Origin: Cellvibrionaceae bacterium
GTDB taxonomy: Bacteria; Pseudomonadota; Gammaproteobacteria; Pseudomonadales; Cellvibrionaceae
Reading direction: 5' to 3'
NCBI GenBank assembly: GCA_027012915.1
Contig: JALUYN010000541.1
Location: 1 to 42,568, forward strand
DNA length: 42,568 nucleotides
Below, one piece after another: positions 23,435-33,357 of the stretch. The first letter of the stretch is position 1, and each line of letters opens with the position of its first letter. The notes beneath the pieces were generated by a model, which worked only from the letters and a program-made list of their open reading frames with translations, did no database searches and was not told the DNA's origin. The position numbers and the translations under genes were made by a program.

Positions 23435-23535
23435 AGTCTCTCTCTTTATTCTCATCAGCCGCAACGCACATGAAGCCTTTGGCTATTTCAATAATCGCAG
23501 GGAATTATGATATAGCCCTGAGCGGTGTGGTAGGG

Positions 23536-23551
23536 GGCATGCTATCATGCC
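23536..23551. promoter_or_regulatory. Palindrome over a possible -10 before the aminotransferase
   Basis: GGCATG-CTAT-CATGCC is a perfect 6-bp inverted repeat just before the aminotransferase. It includes TATCAT followed by GCCGCGCTT, which resembles the -10 plus GC-rich stretch seen before guaB. No good -35 lies at 16-18 bases, so an operator, a promoter or both are possible. Confidence 0.35.
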
Positions 23552-23563
23552 GCGCTTGATTAT

Positions 23564-24778
23564 ATGGACAGCCAGAATCTAAAGACTATGAATATCTCCG
23601 CGCCACAGATTAAAACCCTCGATCAGATCCTGCCTGAGGAGCCGCTGTTAATGATGGGAGCCGGTCCTGTACCAATTCCAGAAGCAGTGGCTCAGGCCAA
23701 TGGCATTGTTATCAATCACCTCGGCGATACCATGGCGCAGATTATCGGTCAGGTGAAAACCATGGCGGGTTATATTTTCCAGACTGCGTCTCCCTGGATT
23801 GTGGGCGTTGCAGGTCCGGGTTCAGCGGCGATGGAGATGGCCGTAGCGAACCTGGTGTGGAAGGACACCAAGGTATTGAGCATTTGTAATGGCTTCTTTT
23901 CCGGGCGCCTTTCAGAAATGGCGGAACGCGCAGGCGGCCAGGTTGAAAAACTGATGGTCAGTGAGGGCGACAGCGCCAATGTCGAGATAATACGCGCGGA
24001 ATTGGAGCGGTTGAAGCCTGAAGTAATCACGATTGTTCAGGGCGAAACTTCCAATACCACTCACAATCATGAATTACCTGCCATTGGCGAACTGGCCAAA
24101 GAGTTTGGCTGTTATCTGATTGTAGATGCGGTGTGTACCTTGAGTACCCTGCCGTTGCATATGGATGAGTGGCACATCGATGCGGTGATTACCGGAGGGC
24201 AGAAAGGCCTGAGTTCAATTCCTGGCGTATCGCTGGTGGCCTTCTCGGAAAAAGCCTGGCGGCGCATCGACACCCGGCCCTATCAGTTGCCGCAGTGGAC
24301 TCTGGATGCCAAGTTGGCTACCAATTTCTGGCACAAGGCATCGTATCATTACACAGCACCGGTATCGGGCTTGTTAGCGCTGCATGAAGCCATGCGTTTG
24401 GTGTGTCGGGAGACTTTGGACGAGCGATTCCGGCGCCATCAGGTATGCTCCGAAGCATTGCAGGAGGCTATTGAAACTCTGGGCCTGGATCTCTATGTGC
24501 CCAAGGTGAATCGACTCAATTCGGTGGTAGGTATCAAGTTGCCCGAAGGACTTGAAGCCAAGACTGTATGCGGTCATATCTCGAAGCACTATCGCGTTGA
24601 AATTGCGGGTTCGTTTGGACCGCCGATTGTGCGCATTGGGCAAATGGGAGAGCAGTGTCGCGCCCACAATCTGTTTCGCACATTGCACGCACTGGGCTCG
24701 ACGTTTAATGATCTCGGTGTGGACGTAGATGTGCCTTCCAGTATGGCAGCTCTGGAGAATGCCCTGCAACGCAAGTAA
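23564..24778 (+). CDS. Class V aminotransferase (serine/alanine-glyoxylate type)
   Basis: A 404-residue PLP enzyme of the alanine-glyoxylate/serine-pyruvate aminotransferase group. MGAGPVPIPEAV (about 31-42) is the substrate loop, ETSNT (161-165) the cofactor contact, Asp188 in LIVDAVCT, and the Schiff-base Lys214 in TGGQKGLSS. The C-terminal SFGPPIVRIGQMG carries the carboxylate-binding Arg. Likely donors are alanine or serine and the acceptor glyoxylate or pyruvate, but the substrate cannot be fixed. The start may be 23564 or the in-frame ATG at 23588; both have weak ribosome sites. Confidence 0.88.
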   Translation: MDSQNLKTMNISAPQIKTLDQILPEEPLLMMGAGPVPIPEAVAQANGIVINHLGDTMAQIIGQVKTMAGYIFQTASPWIVGVAGPGSAAMEMAVANLVWKDTKVLSICNGFFSGRLSEMAERAGGQVEKLMVSEGDSANVEIIRAELERLKPEVITIVQGETSNTTHNHELPAIGELAKEFGCYLIVDAVCTLSTLPLHMDEWHIDAVITGGQKGLSSIPGVSLVAFSEKAWRRIDTRPYQLPQWTLDAKLATNFWHKASYHYTAPVSGLLALHEAMRLVCRETLDERFRRHQVCSEALQEAIETLGLDLYVPKVNRLNSVVGIKLPEGLEAKTVCGHISKHYRVEIAGSFGPPIVRIGQMGEQCRAHNLFRTLHALGSTFNDLGVDVDVPSSMAALENALQRK

Positions 24779-24906
24779 CGGCGCACGTCTCAGAGGTTTC
24801 TTAGACTTTAGCCGTGGTTGGTACACTTCCTGCTTTCTTGGTCGACATCTTTACGTAATATGAACCTGTAAGGATGTTAAGAGGCGAGAAAGGATGGAAC
24901 TCTACT

Positions 24907-26367
24907 ATGAGCGGGCTGTGGAACGACTACGAAAATAACAACTTTTACGATGAATTACTGACTCCCTCGGGCAATCCGAGGGTGGCGGCCAGACAACTGG
25001 TGTCCTATCTGGGCGGTCTTTCTCCTGATGAAATAGAGGCCCGAAAACTCGCGGCGGAATCGACCATACGCGAGATGGGAGTGTCTTTTACGGTATATAC
25101 CGACGAGGGCAATATCGACAGAGCCTGGCCATTCGATATTGTGCCAAGGGTTATTACCCGCAAGCAGTGGGATCTTACTTCCGCCGGTCTTCAGCAGCGC
25201 CTTACGGCACTGAATATGTTTATTGATGATCTCTATAATGATCAGAAAATCATCAAAGATGGCATAGTGCCTGAATTTGTTCTCAAACAATCAAAAAACT
25301 ACTTGAAAGAGTGTGAAGGCATTTCGCCCAAATTTGGTGTTTGGGCGCATATCTGTGGGACCGATTTGGTGCGTGACAAGGATGGCCAGTTCTACGTACT
25401 GGAAGATAATCTCCGAGTGCCCTCCGGTGTTTCCTACATGCTCGAAAATCGCTCCATTATGAAGCGCGTGCTGCCCGAGGTATTTGAAAAGGTAGAAGTC
25501 GCGCCGGTAAACGACTACCCCGCTCGATTATTGGATACGCTTATATCACTGTCCCCCAGAAACGTGAGAAAGCCGGTGGTTACGGTGCTGACGCCGGGCA
25601 TTTTCAATTCTGCCTATTTTGAGCACGCCTTTCTGGCGCAACAGATGGGGGCCGAGTTGGTCGAAGGACAGGATCTGGTGGTTCAGGACGACTGCGTCTA
25701 TATGAAAACTATCGCCGGGCTGGAACGGGTCGATGTGATCTATCGCCGCATTGATGATGCCTTTCTCGACCCGGAAGTGTTCAACAAGGACTCCGTACTG
25801 GGTGTTCCAGGGTTGATGCGAGCGTGGAAGGCCGGCAATGTGGCGCTCGCCAATGCTCCGGGAGCGGGCGTTGCCGACGATAAGGTGGTCTATGCCTATG
25901 TGCCCGATATCATCAAGTATTATCTGGACGAAGACCCGTTGATCCCCAACGTGGAAACCTTTTTGTGCTACGACGACAAGCAGCGCCAGCATGTGCTTGA
26001 GAATTTGGACAAGCTGGTGGTGAAACCTGCGAATGAATCCGGTGGCTATGGCATGTTGATCGGGCCTCATTCCACCAAAAAAGAACGGGAAACCTTCGCG
26101 GGCCTTATCAAGGCCAATCCGCGTAATTATATCGCCCAGCCAACACTGTCATTGTCCACAGCCCCGACGCTGGTTCGAACGGGGGTTGCCGAACCCCGGC
26201 ACCTGGACCTGAGGCCTTTTATTTTGCAGGGCAGGGAATCTTATGTAACCACCGGCGGGCTGACCCGGGTGGCGATGAAAAAAGGTTCTCTGGTGGTCAA
26301 TTCTTCCCAGGGAGGAGGCAGTAAAGACACCTGGATTGTGGATACATCGGGTAAGGAGACGAAGTAA
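24907..26367 (+). CDS. Circularly permuted ATP-grasp ligase (DUF404/DUF407 type)
   Basis: First gene of the amidoligase cassette. The 486-residue protein has the hallmarks of the circularly permuted ATP-grasp family: N-terminal WNDYENNNFYDELLTPSG, a metal site VLEDNLRVPSG (Glu166, Asp167, Asn168), and a nucleotide-binding Lys373 with a glycine-rich loop KPANESGGYGM. GGGSKDTWI closes the domain. Such enzymes are predicted to join a carboxylate to an amine using ATP; no reaction has been firmly shown for the family. The active residues look intact. I prefer the ATG at 24907, which yields the usual family N-terminus, over 24874. The stop overlaps the next start (TAATG). Confidence 0.9.
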   Translation: MSGLWNDYENNNFYDELLTPSGNPRVAARQLVSYLGGLSPDEIEARKLAAESTIREMGVSFTVYTDEGNIDRAWPFDIVPRVITRKQWDLTSAGLQQRLTALNMFIDDLYNDQKIIKDGIVPEFVLKQSKNYLKECEGISPKFGVWAHICGTDLVRDKDGQFYVLEDNLRVPSGVSYMLENRSIMKRVLPEVFEKVEVAPVNDYPARLLDTLISLSPRNVRKPVVTVLTPGIFNSAYFEHAFLAQQMGAELVEGQDLVVQDDCVYMKTIAGLERVDVIYRRIDDAFLDPEVFNKDSVLGVPGLMRAWKAGNVALANAPGAGVADDKVVYAYVPDIIKYYLDEDPLIPNVETFLCYDDKQRQHVLENLDKLVVKPANESGGYGMLIGPHSTKKERETFAGLIKANPRNYIAQPTLSLSTAPTLVRTGVAEPRHLDLRPFILQGRESYVTTGGLTRVAMKKGSLVVNSSQGGGSKDTWIVDTSGKETK

Positions 26368-27302
26368 TGCTGTCTACAGTCGCTGAACGAATTTACTGGG
26401 CTGCCCGTTATCTGGAGCGGATCGAGAGCACTGCAAGGATGATCAGCATTTACGATAATTTGCTGTTCGATTTGCCGCGAAGTGAAAAACTGAGCTGGTA
26501 CAGCCTGATCACCATTAACAGTCTGGATCGGGAATTCAACCGCCAATACACCGTGCGCGACGAGCGCAATATCGTCAAGTTTATGCTCGGAGATGAGATC
26601 AACCCGTCGTCGGTGCTGTCATCGTTGCGAGCCATCAGAGAAAATGTCCGCACTACCCGGGATGTGATCCCCGGAGAAAGCTGGGAGCTTATCAACGAGC
26701 TGAGTCTGTATGTGCAGGAGAATATGGATCAGGGGATCGGTCGTCGCAAGCGCCATGAATTTCTCGATACCATCGTCAAGGCCTGTCAGCAGATTCTTGG
26801 CTTTTGGGTCGGTACCATGCCCCGTGACGAAGCCTGGGCTATTGTCATGCTGGGATTGAATATGGAACGCGCCGACATGACCAGTCGTCATCTGGATGTC
26901 GGCTCGGCCATGTTGATAGAGGTTGCCGACGATGATCAGGCGGTGAACAGCGTTCAGATCATTCTCGGTACGGTCCTGCGTTCGGTCCACGCCCATCAAT
27001 CCTATTTGCGCAGTACTCGCAGTTCCGTCAGCACTCGCCAGGTCATTCAATATTTGCTCGATGATCGTTCCTTTCCCCGTTCGTTGGGTTTTTGCCTGAA
27101 TCATATTGAAGCCAGTTGCCGCAGTCTGCCAAACAGCAAGCCGCTGCAGGAAAAAATTGCGCAGCTAAGGCAAAAAGCGGTTGAGGAGATTAACGAAGAG
27201 TTTTCGCCGCAGGAATTTCGCGAGTATCTCAATCGTTTGCAGATTAGACTCGGTGGCCTTCATCAGACCATCGCCAACAGCTGGTTTCCCGCGAATCCTT
27301 AA
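26367..27302 (+). CDS. Alpha-E domain protein (DUF403)
   Basis: A 311-residue all-helical protein. It begins MLSTVAERIYWAARYLERIE, the standard opening of the alpha-E family found beside circularly permuted ATP-grasp ligases. It has no catalytic motif I can recognise; a scaffold or substrate-carrier role with the ligase is predicted for the family. Its start codon overlaps the ligase stop by one base, so the two are translationally coupled. A second alpha-E domain occurs as the C-terminal half of the gene at 30826. Confidence 0.9.
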   Translation: MLSTVAERIYWAARYLERIESTARMISIYDNLLFDLPRSEKLSWYSLITINSLDREFNRQYTVRDERNIVKFMLGDEINPSSVLSSLRAIRENVRTTRDVIPGESWELINELSLYVQENMDQGIGRRKRHEFLDTIVKACQQILGFWVGTMPRDEAWAIVMLGLNMERADMTSRHLDVGSAMLIEVADDDQAVNSVQIILGTVLRSVHAHQSYLRSTRSSVSTRQVIQYLLDDRSFPRSLGFCLNHIEASCRSLPNSKPLQEKIAQLRQKAVEEINEEFSPQEFREYLNRLQIRLGGLHQTIANSWFPANP

Positions 27303-27361
27303 TTAATCTGTCACGGTCATTAAAGTGCCCATGTCATTGTGAATTTACCTCAGGAGCAGGT

Positions 27362-30300
27362 ATGGCTATCCGCATAGCGATTAATCATAAAACCAGCTAC
27401 AGCTTTGATAAACCGGTCAAGCTATCGCCGCATGTCGTCAGGCTGCGCCCGGCGCCGCACAGTCGTACGCCCATTCATGCGTACAGTCTGAAGGTTCTTC
27501 CAGAAGATCACTTTATCAATTGGCAGCAGGACGCTTTTGGCAACTATCTCGCTCGTTTGGTGTTTCCCGAGAAAACAGAAAAGCTGGAATTCGAGGTTGA
27601 AGTGATTGCCGATATGACGGTAATCAATCCCTTCGACTTTTTTGTTGAAGAGTACTCTGAAAAATTTCCGTTCAGCTACCCCGATCAATTAAAAAAAGAG
27701 CTCGATCCCTGCCTTGAATTACTGGAGTGCGGAGAAAAATTTGATGACTTTTTAAGTCAGGTGTCGCTGAAAGAGACTCCGATTATCGACTTTCTGGTCG
27801 CCCTCAATCAGCAAGTGGAGCAGGCCATTGAATACGGTGTGCGCATGGAGCCCGGTGTACAGACACCAGAGGAGACCCTGACCCTGGAAAAAGGCTCCTG
27901 TCGTGACAGCGCCTGGCTGCTGGTGCAACTGCTGAGGCATTTGGGGCTGGCCGCGCGATTTGCCTCCGGTTATCTGGTGCAACTGAAGCCCGATGAAAAA
28001 TCCCTCGATGGTCCATCCGGTGCCGAAGAAGATTTTACCGACCTTCATGCCTGGTGTGAGGTTTACATTCCGGGAGCTGGCTGGGTCGGTCTGGACCCCA
28101 CCTCTGGGCTGTTTGCCGGAGAGGGTCATATTCCTCTGGCCTGCACACCGCACCCGGTTTCTGCCGCTCCCATTGAAGGTGCTACCGACAAATGTGAAGT
28201 GACCTTTGACTACAGCAATGTGGTTACCCGGGTACACGAAGACCCGCGAGTGACCAAACCCTACAGCGATGAGCAGTGGCTGGAGGCAGAGGCTCTGGGG
28301 GCGCTTATTGACCGGCAGCTGGAGGCCGAAGATGTGCGCCTGACCATGGGCGGTGAGCCTACCTTTGTGTCTATTGATGATATGGAGTCGGCCCAGTGGA
28401 ACACCGAGGCGCTGGGTGAGGATAAGCTGCGACTGGCAAAAACCCTGTTGTTGCGTCTGCGTGATCATTTCGCACCCAAGGGGTTGTTGCACTACGGTCA
28501 GGGCAAGTGGTATCCCGGTGAGGAGGTGCCCCGCTGGGCTCTGGGTTTGTTCTGGCGCAAGGATGGCGAATCGCTGTGGAACGATCACACACTACTGGCC
28601 CGGGTGGACAAGGATTACGGACACACCGCCAAAACCGCAAAAGGTTTTATTAAAAAGCTGGCACAGAAGCTGAGCGTTGATCGCAAATACATTAACCCCG
28701 CCTACGAAGACGGCATTTATTATCTGCTACAGGAGCAAAAGCTGCCGCCCAACATTGATGTGCTGGCTAGCAAGGTAAAAGACGACCTGGCCAGACGACG
28801 GCTGGCGCGCCTGCTGGAGCGGGGCATGGATAAGCCCGCGGGTTACGTGCTGCCGCTGGCCAGTGATAAAGGGCAGTGGAACAGTAGTATCTGGGAATTC
28901 AAGCGCGAGCGCCTGATTCTGATACCGGGCGATTCACCACTGGGTTTGCGTTTGCCACTGGCCGATCTGCCCTGGAGTAAAACACCCAGGGAAAATCTGG
29001 CCGCGGACCCGTTTGCTCCGCGACAGGAATTGCCGTCCCGTGAACAACTGATTAAAGGCTTTGGGGTATCACAGAGCGGTGATGTTACTGAGTCAACTCC
29101 GGAATCGGAGGTTGAACGTCAACCTACTGTATCCACCAACGAGCCCGATGAGATTATTCGCACGGCAATAAGTGTGGAGGCGAGAGATGGAAAACTGCAT
29201 ATCTTTATGCCGCCCTGTGAGACCCTGGATCAGTACGTTGCCTTGATAACCGCCATTGAGGAATCGGCCGCAGAGAAGCAAACCCCTGTGATTATCGAAG
29301 GCTATGAACCACCGCGCGATCCCCGCATGCAAAAACTGCTGGTAACGCCAGACCCGGGTGTCATTGAAGTCAATATTCACCCCACCTCAAACTGGCGGGA
29401 TATGGTGGACAATATGAACGAGCTCTACGCCGCGGCCCGTGAGTCGCGCCTGGGTACAGAGAAGTTCATGCTCGATGGCCGACACACCGGCACCGGCGGC
29501 GGCAACCATATCACGCTGGGAGGCCCGACGCCGGCAGACAGCCCGATGCTGCGGCGCCCGGATCTGCTCAGAAGTTTTGTCAGTTTCTGGCAGCATCACC
29601 CGAGTTTGTCCTATCTGTTTTCCGGTGCCTTTATAGGGCCGACCAGTCAGGCTCCCCGTGCCGACGAGGGACGTGATGAAATGCTCTACGAGATGGAAAT
29701 TGCGTTTCAACAAATGCCCGATGGCTTTACGGATCAGCCGTGGCTGATTGATCGCCTGATGCGCAATCTGTTGATCGATATTACCGGCAATACTCATCGC
29801 GCGGAGTTCTGTATTGATAAACTCTACGCGCCAAACAGTTCCACCGGGCGGCTGGGGTTACTGGAATTTCGCGGTTTTGAAATGCCGCCCCACAGTCGCA
29901 TGGCGCTGGTGCAGGCGTTGCTGATTCGCGCGCTGGTGCTGCGCTTCTGGAAACAGCCGTATCGCAAAGATCTGGTGCGCTGGGGTACTTCCCTGCACGA
30001 TAAATTCATGTTGCCACACTTTATCTGGCGCGACGTGGAAGATGTGGTGGCCGATCTCAATGAGCATGGTATTGATTTTAAGGCCGAGTGGCTGCTGCCG
30101 TTTGAAGAATTCCGTTTCCCCCATTACGGGCGCGTCAATCTCGATGACATTGAAATTGAACTGCGCTGGGCTATCGAACCCTGGCATGTGCTGGGTGAAG
30201 AGGTGGGCAGTTTTGGTACGGCCCGCTATGTGGATTCTTCCGTTGAAAGGCTTCAGGTCAAAGTCACCGGCCTGACCGATTCCCGTTATGTACTGTCCTG

Positions 30301-30724
30301 TAACGGTCGTCGTGTGCCGCTTCATAGTACCGGCAGAAAAGGCGAATACGTCGCTGGTGTGCGCTATCGTGCCTGGGCACCGCCATCGGCGTTGCACCCT
30401 ACCATTGGTGTGCACACACCACTGGTGTTCGATTTGATTGACACCTGGAACGGTCGTGCGGTGGGCGGCTGTACCTATCATGTTTCCCATCCGGGCGGGC
30501 GCAGCTACGACACCTTCCCGGTGAATGCGTTTGAGGCGGAATCGCGCCGGGTCAATCGCTACGAAACCATCGGTCATACACCGGGGCCTTTCAGTCCAAG
30601 GCCGGAAGTGGACGCGCTGCGAGAGTTTTTTGCGAGCCATGAGCCGCCAAGGCCGATGGAGCCGCCGGTAGAGGAGCCGATGGACGAATACCCCTATACT
30701 CTGGATCTGCGCAAAAGGCCGTAG
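27362..30724 (+). CDS. Transglutaminase-like domain fused to DUF2126 (permuted GS-like ligase)
   Basis: A 1120-residue fusion. Residues 1-280 are a transglutaminase-like cysteine peptidase: N-terminal beta domain, Cys180 (KGSCRDSAW), His229 (DLHAWCEVY) and Asp245 (GLDPTSG) as the catalytic triad. About 300-1110 are DUF2126, described by Iyer and colleagues as a circularly permuted glutamine-synthetase-like ligase. Conserved stretches include MGGEPTFVSID, RHTGTGGGNHITLGGP and RAEFCIDKLYAP, which provide Glu and His metal ligands. A peptidase-type and an amide-forming domain in one chain fit cleavage and ligation of the same peptide bond. AGGAGCAGG precedes the ATG. Longest gene of the cassette. 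Confidence 0.9.
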   Translation: MAIRIAINHKTSYSFDKPVKLSPHVVRLRPAPHSRTPIHAYSLKVLPEDHFINWQQDAFGNYLARLVFPEKTEKLEFEVEVIADMTVINPFDFFVEEYSEKFPFSYPDQLKKELDPCLELLECGEKFDDFLSQVSLKETPIIDFLVALNQQVEQAIEYGVRMEPGVQTPEETLTLEKGSCRDSAWLLVQLLRHLGLAARFASGYLVQLKPDEKSLDGPSGAEEDFTDLHAWCEVYIPGAGWVGLDPTSGLFAGEGHIPLACTPHPVSAAPIEGATDKCEVTFDYSNVVTRVHEDPRVTKPYSDEQWLEAEALGALIDRQLEAEDVRLTMGGEPTFVSIDDMESAQWNTEALGEDKLRLAKTLLLRLRDHFAPKGLLHYGQGKWYPGEEVPRWALGLFWRKDGESLWNDHTLLARVDKDYGHTAKTAKGFIKKLAQKLSVDRKYINPAYEDGIYYLLQEQKLPPNIDVLASKVKDDLARRRLARLLERGMDKPAGYVLPLASDKGQWNSSIWEFKRERLILIPGDSPLGLRLPLADLPWSKTPRENLAADPFAPRQELPSREQLIKGFGVSQSGDVTESTPESEVERQPTVSTNEPDEIIRTAISVEARDGKLHIFMPPCETLDQYVALITAIEESAAEKQTPVIIEGYEPPRDPRMQKLLVTPDPGVIEVNIHPTSNWRDMVDNMNELYAAARESRLGTEKFMLDGRHTGTGGGNHITLGGPTPADSPMLRRPDLLRSFVSFWQHHPSLSYLFSGAFIGPTSQAPRADEGRDEMLYEMEIAFQQMPDGFTDQPWLIDRLMRNLLIDITGNTHRAEFCIDKLYAPNSSTGRLGLLEFRGFEMPPHSRMALVQALLIRALVLRFWKQPYRKDLVRWGTSLHDKFMLPHFIWRDVEDVVADLNEHGIDFKAEWLLPFEEFRFPHYGRVNLDDIEIELRWAIEPWHVLGEEVGSFGTARYVDSSVERLQVKVTGLTDSRYVLSCNGRRVPLHSTGRKGEYVAGVRYRAWAPPSALHPTIGVHTPLVFDLIDTWNGRAVGGCTYHVSHPGGRSYDTFPVNAFEAESRRVNRYETIGHTPGPFSPRPEVDALREFFASHEPPRPMEPPVEEPMDEYPYTLDLRKRP

Positions 30725-30730
30725 CAGCCC

Positions 30731-30764
30731 TTGAAGCCAAAGAGTATCGTGCCATAATGCGCGC
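30731..30764 (+). promoter_or_regulatory. Possible internal promoter of the amidoligase cassette
   Basis: TTGAAG (30731-30736) and CATAAT (30753-30758) are separated by 16 bases and followed by GCGCGC, a GC-rich stretch like that after the guaB -10. It lies in the 101-bp gap before the ATP-grasp/alpha-E fusion gene, so the last two genes might be transcribed separately. Confidence 0.4.
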
Positions 30765-30825
30765 TTAAATTTCCCGGGTAATCCGGCAGGCGAGAACAGG
30801 CAATATTGTGAATAAGGACCGGCCC

Positions 30826-33357
30826 ATGGAGGCCTCTAGCGGTAGCAGCGTCCCCTACGCTGTGCGCCCCGGGCAGATTGACGAGGCCTTTGAGGTCAAT
30901 GGCGAGATAAAGCCGCACTGGTCCTACCTGCTCGACGCCATGGGCCAGTTGGATCATTCCGCGTTTGTCAGTCGCGAGAGCAAGGCCCGACGTATCCTTC
31001 GCGATGACGGCGCTACCTACAATGTTTACAGTGATCCGGGAGCTTCGCCCGGCAACTGGGAGCTGGACCTGGTTCCCAACCTTATTGACAGTGAAGAGTG
31101 GGGGAACATCGAGGCGGGGCTGTTGGAACGGGCTGAACTGTTCAATCTGATCCTGCGCGATATCTACGGCCCCAGAGAACTGGTTCGGCAGGGGGCTATT
31201 CCCCCGGAAGCCCTGTTCGCCAATCCCGGCTTCCTTCGCGCCTGTCATGGTCTGCAGATTCCCGGCGACCACGAGCTGATTCTTTACGCGGTTGACCTGA
31301 TGCGTGACGCCAGTGGCGAAATGTGCGTGTTGACTGATCGCACCCAGTGTCCCAGCGGGGCAGGCTATGCGCTGGAAAATCGCACGGTCATGTCCCGTGT
31401 CTTTCCCAGCCTGTTCCGCGACAGTCATGCCCACCGCCTGGCGCCTTTTTTTCAGAAGCTGCGTCGAAAGTTAACGGGATTGTCACCCAATCAGGATGAT
31501 CCCCATGTAGTGGTATTGACGCCGGGTGAGCGCAATGAGGCCTATTTTGAACACGCCTATCTGGCCAATTACCTGGGTTTTTATCTGGTCCAGAGCGATG
31601 ATCTGGTGGTTCGCAATGGTCACGTATGGATGAAATCTCTAGATGGTCTGACCCGTGTCGATGTCATCTTGCGGCGGGTCGATGACTGGTATTGTGATCC
31701 TGTGGAATTACGCGGAGATTCGCACCTGGGGGTGGCCGGTTTGTTGAACGTCGCCCGCTCCGGACGCGTGGTTATCGCCAACCCGCTGGGGGCCGGGATT
31801 CTGGAAAATCCGGTCTTCCTCAAGTACCTGCCTGAAATTTCGAGAAACCTGCTCGGGCGCGAGCTGCGTCTGAAATCGGTGGCCACCTATTGGGCCGGAG
31901 ACCCCGACGATCTCGGTTTTATTGAGAGCAATCTGGATTCGTTGGTAATCAAGCCGGTGTATCGTACCGGGGCCACCAACAGCATCTATGCGGGTAATCT
32001 TTCCCCGCAAGAGCGGCAGCAACTGATCGCCCGACTGCGCCAGCAGCCACGCAATTACGTGGCGCAACCGGAACTGGATGCAGGCTATATTCCTACACTG
32101 GTAGACGGAGGGCTGCAGCCACGCCCCAGTATTCTGAGAAGTTTTGTCGCCGCTTCTGAAAATTCCTACACGGTTATGCCCGGTGGGTTGACCCGGGTGG
32201 GGCAGCAGGAAAACAGTTTCCTGATCTCCAATCAATTAGGCTCGCGCAGCAAAGACACTTGGGTAATTGCTTCTGAGCTTGAGCGGCACAGCAGCGATGC
32301 GGCGGCCGAGGAGGCCGGGCAATTTTCCCGCGATCGCGATCTTTCCAGCCTGCCCAGCCGTGTTGTTGAGAACATGTTCTGGATGGGGCGCTATGCCGAG
32401 CGCGCAGAATCTTCTCTGCGGCTGTTGCGCACCGTGTTTATGGTACTGAACGGCGAAGAGCCGTTAACCGATCAAGCCAAGCACACATTATTGAATGCCG
32501 TAACCGCCATTACTGCCACCACGCCCGATATTTCTTTGAGCGATAACAGCGATTTCGAGGCGGAATTGATCGCCATCATCCTTGAGGCCAATCGCCCGGG
32601 CAGCATAAGAGCCAATCTCGATGCCATGCTCTACTGCACCGAGGCAACCAAAGAGTTGCTGTCCTCCGATACCTTAAGGGTGATCAACGATATTCGCGAT
32701 GCGCTGTCGGAGCTTGATCAGAATATCCAGGGCAGCCTGGTGTCGGCACCGGAAGAATCTCTGGACCCGCTGGTGACGGCGCTTATGGCTCTGTCGGGAT
32801 TGATTAACGAGAGCATGTTGCGAGGCATTGGCTGGCGTTTCCTTGATATGGGACGTCGTCTGGAAAGGAGTCTGCAGCTTACAAAAATCCTCAAGCATCT
32901 GCTGGGGCCTGTGGTTTCAGAGTCGGAACAGAATACGCTGATTGAAACGCTGTTGTTATCCGTCGAAGCGTTGATCAGCTACCGACGCCGTTACCGGGCG
33001 CGACTGGGTGTTCAGGCGTGTCTGGATCTGGTGATGATGGATGCCAATAATCCGCGCTCTTTGATGTATCAACTGGAACTCTTGTCCAGTCATATCGATG
33101 CGCTGCCCAAGCCCGCCGATGGCATCAATGAATTACTCCCGGAAGAGCGAAGCATTATGGCGGCGCTCACCCATGTGAAAATGTCAGTGGCCCTGGAATT
33201 GAGCTCGCGTAACGGTGATCGCCGCTCGCAACTGGATGAGACCCTGAACAAGGTATCGGACCTGCTCCAGAGTGCCAGTAATGTCATCAGTGACAAATAT
33301 TTCGATCACCGTGAGGTTTCCCGACAACTGGTGAACACCTGGGAGGCTGATGAGTGA
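30826..33357 (+). CDS. ATP-grasp/alpha-E fusion protein
   Basis: An 843-residue paralogue combining both earlier proteins: ATP-grasp (about 10-480, with LTPGERNEAYFEHAYLANYL and SKDTWV) and alpha-E (about 505-840, starting SRVVENMFWMGRYAERAES). The ligase half differs at sites that are intact in the stand-alone copy. The metal segment reads VLTDRTQCPSG instead of VLEDNLRVPSG, and the glycine-rich loop is KPVYRTGATNSIYAG. I infer an altered reaction or a regulatory role. AAGGA precedes the ATG at 30826; a GTG at 30808 is possible. The stop overlaps the following GTG start. Confidence 0.9.
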   Translation: MEASSGSSVPYAVRPGQIDEAFEVNGEIKPHWSYLLDAMGQLDHSAFVSRESKARRILRDDGATYNVYSDPGASPGNWELDLVPNLIDSEEWGNIEAGLLERAELFNLILRDIYGPRELVRQGAIPPEALFANPGFLRACHGLQIPGDHELILYAVDLMRDASGEMCVLTDRTQCPSGAGYALENRTVMSRVFPSLFRDSHAHRLAPFFQKLRRKLTGLSPNQDDPHVVVLTPGERNEAYFEHAYLANYLGFYLVQSDDLVVRNGHVWMKSLDGLTRVDVILRRVDDWYCDPVELRGDSHLGVAGLLNVARSGRVVIANPLGAGILENPVFLKYLPEISRNLLGRELRLKSVATYWAGDPDDLGFIESNLDSLVIKPVYRTGATNSIYAGNLSPQERQQLIARLRQQPRNYVAQPELDAGYIPTLVDGGLQPRPSILRSFVAASENSYTVMPGGLTRVGQQENSFLISNQLGSRSKDTWVIASELERHSSDAAAEEAGQFSRDRDLSSLPSRVVENMFWMGRYAERAESSLRLLRTVFMVLNGEEPLTDQAKHTLLNAVTAITATTPDISLSDNSDFEAELIAIILEANRPGSIRANLDAMLYCTEATKELLSSDTLRVINDIRDALSELDQNIQGSLVSAPEESLDPLVTALMALSGLINESMLRGIGWRFLDMGRRLERSLQLTKILKHLLGPVVSESEQNTLIETLLLSVEALISYRRRYRARLGVQACLDLVMMDANNPRSLMYQLELLSSHIDALPKPADGINELLPEERSIMAALTHVKMSVALELSSRNGDRRSQLDETLNKVSDLLQSASNVISDKYFDHREVSRQLVNTWEADE

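Noticed and set aside
27752..28588. Open frame of 278 codons opposite the transglutaminase-DUF2126 gene
   Set aside because: No recognisable motif or ribosome site; it lies wholly within a well-supported gene on the other strand.
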